A stretch of 64,000 nt of DNA from the NCBI GenBank assembly GCA_948146395.1, contig OX411543.1:34987058-35051057 (forward strand). Direction: 5' to 3'. Under the pieces are notes generated by a model. It made no database searches, was not told the origin of the DNA, and saw only the letters and a program-made list of their open reading frames with translations. The stretch is from Fragum whitleyi. Lineage: Eukaryota; Mollusca; Bivalvia; Cardiida; Cardiidae. The position numbers and the translations under genes are program-made. Shown in pieces: positions 23,401-29,400 of this stretch. The first letter of the stretch is position 1, and each line of letters starts with the position of its first letter.

Positions 23401-26400
23401 AAGATCAAGTCTGAAATGTTTTAATCAGTTTTTTCCCTCTCCTGTAAAATTTTGTAAAATGTAGTTACAATAGTGTTGCGCTGACCCCTCGATTTGTTCT
23501 AAATATAGAATTCCGTGTAAAATGTTTATTTCATGTGTCAAGTCAATAAGAGCTTACTGATTATATTATGTAATAAACATAAAACAGTTTGACTAGCCGT
23601 CGTCGCTTGAAATGTACATTTTCATGTGAACAAATGATATTCTAAAATCACAAATGATATTCTAAAATCAAGAAACAACAACAATTTTGTGTCCCTCTAT
23701 GTCACTTGCATCCTTCTTTTACTTGCTACAATATGTCACAAATGAAGAAATCAAGAATCTTCTGAAGATCAAACTTATTTCAATACCTCCGAAAAGAGGG
23801 TTTGATACATTGAAAAGGCTGCGAAAAGAGGTGATTTCAATATTCGGGACTGCAGCCTCGCTTTCATTGTACAATATAGCTTGCCTCACTTTCATCGTAC
23901 AATATAGGTTGCCTAGTTTTGGAATAAAATCCATATTGCACAGTAGCCTCGTTGTACAATATGGGTCTAGATATTTCACTCTCACGTGATGCAATATGAG
24001 CGATGTCATTGGTCTAAATTGTTTAGGTGTGAAATAAAATGTCTGAATAAATGCAACTCTCATCAAAGTTTTGAAGCAATAGGATAACAAAGGCACGTAG
24101 ATTATGGCTTTATGTCAATGTGGATCAACCTTTCCGATTTGGGTTTGTTTTACTATTACACTATCATATAACCCTATATTTATAAAATTACTCTTTGAAA
24201 AATGAAATCAATTAAGATACAATAGGGAATCATTAAGCTCCTCAAATCCTGAAAATGCATGGGTTGCTAACTTTCAAGTGCCTGAATATATCCTGTAATA
24301 AAACTTTTCTGAAGAAAATAAATTGAAAATCTTTGCATATCTTTGAATGGTACCATTTGTGAAGAGATACAGTGTCGGTTTCCAGATAAAAAGGTTCAAA
24401 GCATGATCCCTAAGAATCAACCTTGGTTCTTTCAAAGGACCAAAAAATCAGAGCAAATCCTGGTTTGTTTCCCAATCAATCAAAATAAATGGGTTTCAAC
24501 CAAATAGTTTTTAAAGCTACAGATAATGTACTATGAAGGATCTGATTTGGTTCAATGCCCTGTAAGGTTCTTTTGATCATACAAATTGAATTTTAAATTT
24601 TGTGCATAATTAAAAAGAACATAATTATTCTATCTGATTTATGTAAATCCAAACTTAACAGGAAAAAGACTGACAATTTAACTTAGGAGCCCAGAAAGCC
24701 AAAATTCAATATTGAACATTAGGGATTATGAGCATTTTCTCCAAAATTTCAGGGACCATGGGCAACTAGGCACATGTGAGTCTTTTTCCGTGTTGAAAGC
24801 AAATAGGAGTATGATCTCTTTTTAGATTCGTAAGTAGGAATAGATTCCTGTCCCATTTTTCAAGAATGCAAGATGTGTTTGTGAAATAGGCAGGTAAGTG
24901 TTACAGACATGACTACACAACTTGGTTGGCGTTCTCTGGAACAGAGAAGAAACGATTCCCGGCTTTGCCTGTTCTATAAAATTATTCACGGCTATGTTGC
25001 CATAGATTTACCAACATATGTTCAGCACCCAACCAGGATTTCCCGAAATTCTCATCCCCTGATCTTTAGACAACTACATGCAGGGAAAGACTATTATAAA
25101 TACTCGTTCTACCCCCTTGCAATTGTGCAATGGAATCGGCTGCCTTCCAAAGTTGCATTACTGCCCACCTTTGAGTCATTTAAGAGGGCAGTATGCATGA
25201 TCAGTCACCCAATGCCATAAATGCCAGTGCGCTGGTTTTATCTTTTAGCTATCACTGTCAACTTGTTTCTGGCTTTTAACAATTTATCCCTATCATCTTT
25301 AATTCACTCTCACTAATAATTTTCTTTTATGAAAACTTTTTATCTTTTACTATTTCCACTAACATTGCACAGACGTGCACCTGCACGTAATCCCCACGAG
25401 GAGGTGATACAGTATAAATAGATAGAGATAGATAGAAATAATCATGCCTCCCAAATGGCACATTTTCTCTTGGAAGTTAAGCTTTCATAGACAACAATGA
25501 CCTTGACTTTAATATCAGCATAATGTTATCATGGCAATTATGCTACCTGAATCGAAAATAGGCTGTGATTGGAAAGTTTTGTATGGTTAAGTTTGACGAT
25601 GAAAGACGACCCCCACCTTTCAGGTTATCTTGGATTTGGTTTCAGTAGATTCTTATCATTGGCTTTGGTTTCAGTAGTTTCTTATCAATAAGATCTATTA
25701 TCATGCCAAATTTGAGCATTGTATCTTGAATAAACTTGAAGTACCTTAATGCCAATTCTGTTAAATGCAGAGTTTTTAAGGTAAGTTTTGAAGAAGATTG
25801 GTATTGTCAGAGAATGTAACAAGAGCCTTGTTGTCAGTGTGTGCATTTTAATGAGATGTGTCATAATGCCAATTTGAGCATGGTATCTTTATAAAGGTAA
25901 AAATATTTGTGATGTCACGTTTTTTGGTGAGGAATTTGAAGAAGTATGATAGAAAGAGATGAGCTTCTTCAATTATCTCCTTCAAATCTTTATTAGAGAT
26001 TCATATGAATATGAATCTCTTATAAAGATATGGGAAAGGAGCAATTAATTCTAATAAGTTACAAATTTGCAGCAGTTTGGAGATGCATTTCTGAAAAATT
26101 CCTGAAAGAAAACTTACGGGACAAAATAAAATATTTCAAATTTTTGAGTGTCAAAACCCTGATTTTGAGGGTCAAACATGAACCCTGAAAATCCATCCAT
26201 AAATGTAGGAGAAATTGTCTGGACAAAATCAAACAGACTAATGGGCAAGCAGACTGAAATACAGACAAAGGGTTCATGGCTGCAAGCACTAATACACTCA
26301 TGCTATGTCATTGTTACAATGGTCTCAATCACTGCAATCAGGCTTGACTAAAATCTTAGATAGACGACATTCTCTGTTCAAAAATAAAATCTTACCAAAA

Positions 26401-29400
26401 GGGTAGTGGAAGTCAGGGGGATTTTATTTTCAGAAAACTGAATGTTCTATAATTCAGCGGAATGGGCTAGAGAGGTATAAATTGATTATCTTGTTTTATG
26501 CTATTCTAAAGTCTGTATATATTTATTTATAATAGTTTAGGATTAAATTGATCTTCAGTGCAAATAACAAGTCAATGACCAATTTATATTGAAACTTAAA
26601 TATACAATGAGATCCTTACCTTAGATCTAAAGTTTTGATGTCTGGTATTAATCAGTTAGATTTCAGAGATATACTAGTATATGAGTGAATGAGGGGAAAA
26701 AACCTATACATACCTCTATATGGCGTGTAATCGGTTGCAAAATTATATGAAAAAAATAATTGTTCTATAATACAAATATTTATTCCAAAAATAAATAAAA
26801 TATGGTAAAAAGAAAATATATATTCAATAAATTGAATTATTTGTTCTATAGTTGTTTATATTTATTCAATAATGATAAATATTATTCTATAATTATGATT
26901 ATTCTTTTAAAAAAAATAAATAATTTATTCAATAATCAAAAATATTTATTCTATAATTGTAAATATTTGTTGTATAATGAAAAAAATATTTATTGTATAA
27001 TTTAAAATATTTATTGTATAATTTAAAATATTTATTGTATAATCTAAAATATTTTTTCAAAGATTGGACAAAAATAATTATTTCTATAATTTGAAATAAT
27101 TTATTCAATACCTCACACAAAATATTTATTCAATAAGTAGCATTCTGGGAAGGAAGTGGCTAGCCATAGACTGGGAACATGATCGACTTTCACGATCTAG
27201 ACTGGCGAATCAACGTTATTTCCCGGAAGATTTTAACAGGCTCAATTACGAAGTTGACTGTGTTAATACTTTCAAAGAGAGAAAAAGTGACGAAATTCAT
27301 CTACCCTTCAATTGAATTTAACCGATTTATTGATTTTCGGTGGTACTCTCCTTTGGCTTGCCAGTTGTTAAGAAAAATCAGTTTGGCGAAATCGTATTAC
27401 TTAACCCTGTTCCTAAATTAAAGTCTTTTTGAGGAAAGGTGAGCTTTTGTGATCAAATGAATGTCCTTCGTGCGTTGTGTGTCGTCCGGCATCAACAATT
27501 TAAGTGTTTACACTCAAGAGGCCACAAATATGGCCCAATCTTCATGAAACTTGGTCAGAATTTTGGCCAGGTCACAAGAATGAACCCTACTGAAAATGGG
27601 AGGGATCTAGGCCACGTGAAAAGGAGTCTAATGACAACTTTCTTGTTTTCACTCTCGAGGCCACACATATGGCCCAATTTTCATAAAATTTGGTCAGAAT
27701 GTATACCGGGTATATAGTCAAAATGACCCCAGAAAAACTTGTTTAGAAGTGGCTAGAAACTTATGCAGGGATCATTGGAACAGAATAATGTCTTTCTTTA
27801 AACATCTTAAATCGTTTAATGATTTTTAAAGCATTTAATTTTGCTAAGTGGGGAGTCAAAAAGGTGAAGGTGAGCGATATATGACCATTATGGTCCTCCT
27901 GTTCAAGTCATCACATTGTCTCCCGCGACTTAAGGACTGTCATATGAATTTCCTCAAAAAGACTTTCATTTAAAAACAGTTTTAAGTTATACGATTTCGC
28001 CAAACTGATTTTTCTTAACAGCTGGCCAAAGGGGAGTACCGCCGAAAATCAATAAATCGGTTAAATTTAATTGAAGGGTAGATGAATTTCGTCAGTTTTT
28101 CACTCTTTGAAAGTATTAACAGAGTCAACTTCGTAATTGAGCCTGTTAAAATCTTCCGGGAAGTAACGTAGATTGGGGAGATTTCCAGTCTAGATCGTGA
28201 AAGTCGATCATGTTCCCAGTCTATGGCTAGCCACTTCCTTCCCAGAATGCTACTTATTGAATAAATATTTTGTGTGAGATATTGAATAAATTATTTTAAA
28301 TTATAGAAATAATTATTTATGTTCAATCTTTGAAAAAATATTTTAGATTATACAATAAATATTTTAAATTATACAATAAATATTTTAAATTATACAATAA
28401 ATATTTTTTTCATTATACAACAAATATTTACAATTATAGAATAAATATTTTTGATTATTGAATAAATTATTTATTTTTTAAAAAATAATCATTATTATAG
28501 AATAATATTTATCATTATTGAATAAATATAAATAACTATAGAACAAATAATTTAATTTATTGAATATATATTTTCTTTTTACCATAATTTATTTATTTTT
28601 TGGAATAAATATTCGTATTATAGAACAATTACTTTTTTCATATAATTTTGCAACCGATTACACGCGATACCTCTATTCTAATCCTGTTTTATTCCCTAAA
28701 TTGTTCATATTTACAAAACAAACCAGGGATTACACTTGTCAAGCAACCAAATATTTGGCATTAAAATGTAACCTTGACCATTGACTTACATGCATAACTT
28801 ATTAAATCTGAACTTATTTACCTTAAGGTAGTGGACCTGTAATAGTTCTGCAACATTTCAGAACACATGATCTTTCACAATATTTACCAAGGTTTCCTAA
28901 AGAAAATCATTAGTAAACCTTGGTTAACACTGTTAAAGTTCATTACATCTGAAACATTGTGGGACTGTTACGGGTCAACTACCTTAATTGAAACATAACT
29001 AGACTGTACAAAGCGGACTAATACACCCCTACAAGTGGTTGTCAATAATGTAAAGATATTTTCCATCAAAGGGCCATGAACCTGTCAAAAGTCAATGGAT
29101 CCTAATCAAAATATCATTTGCACATCTCTGCTTAATAATAATCACTTCTGAAAAGTTTGAATGAAATCAGCCAATTAGTTGCTGAGAAATTGAGTGGACA
29201 CAAAAAAGCTACAGACAGACAGTCCGACAGACCAACCCAGTCAAGCTGACCATTATACACCCAAACAAAGTTTGGGGGTGTGTGTGTTATAATTATGACA
29301 AATTATTTTGAAATCTGTCAATAAACATAGTTCTAACTAGAACTGTCGCAGAGCGGACTTATACCCCCCACCAGCACTTTGTCAAAATGTAAGTGCTTTA

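Larger units (their letters stand above)
18258..23492. mobile_element. Possible 5.2-kb element with TCGAGGG ends and subterminal CTATTGTAAGT repeats
   Basis: The left end TCGAGGGCTCGGCGCAACAC TATTGTAAC is the inverse of the right end GTTACAATAGTGTTGCGCTG ACCCCTCGA. Near each end there is an inverted doublet: CTATTGTAAGTCAACTTACA at about 18445 and CTATTGTAAGTGTAGTTACA at about 23212. A closely similar arrangement with CAACACTGTTGTAAC motifs bounds 47172-51192. No transposase was seen inside, and much of the interior consists of other repeats. The two ends could instead be separate smaller copies. Confidence 0.5.

Noticed and set aside
23687..24096. Open frames of 100 and 125 codons on both strands
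   Set aside because: They overlap a small palindromic repeat (GTACAATAT units), so the symmetric open frames reflect inverted DNA.
27179..27421. 80-codon open frame in the foldback element
   Set aside because: It lies wholly in one arm. No transposase motif was seen.
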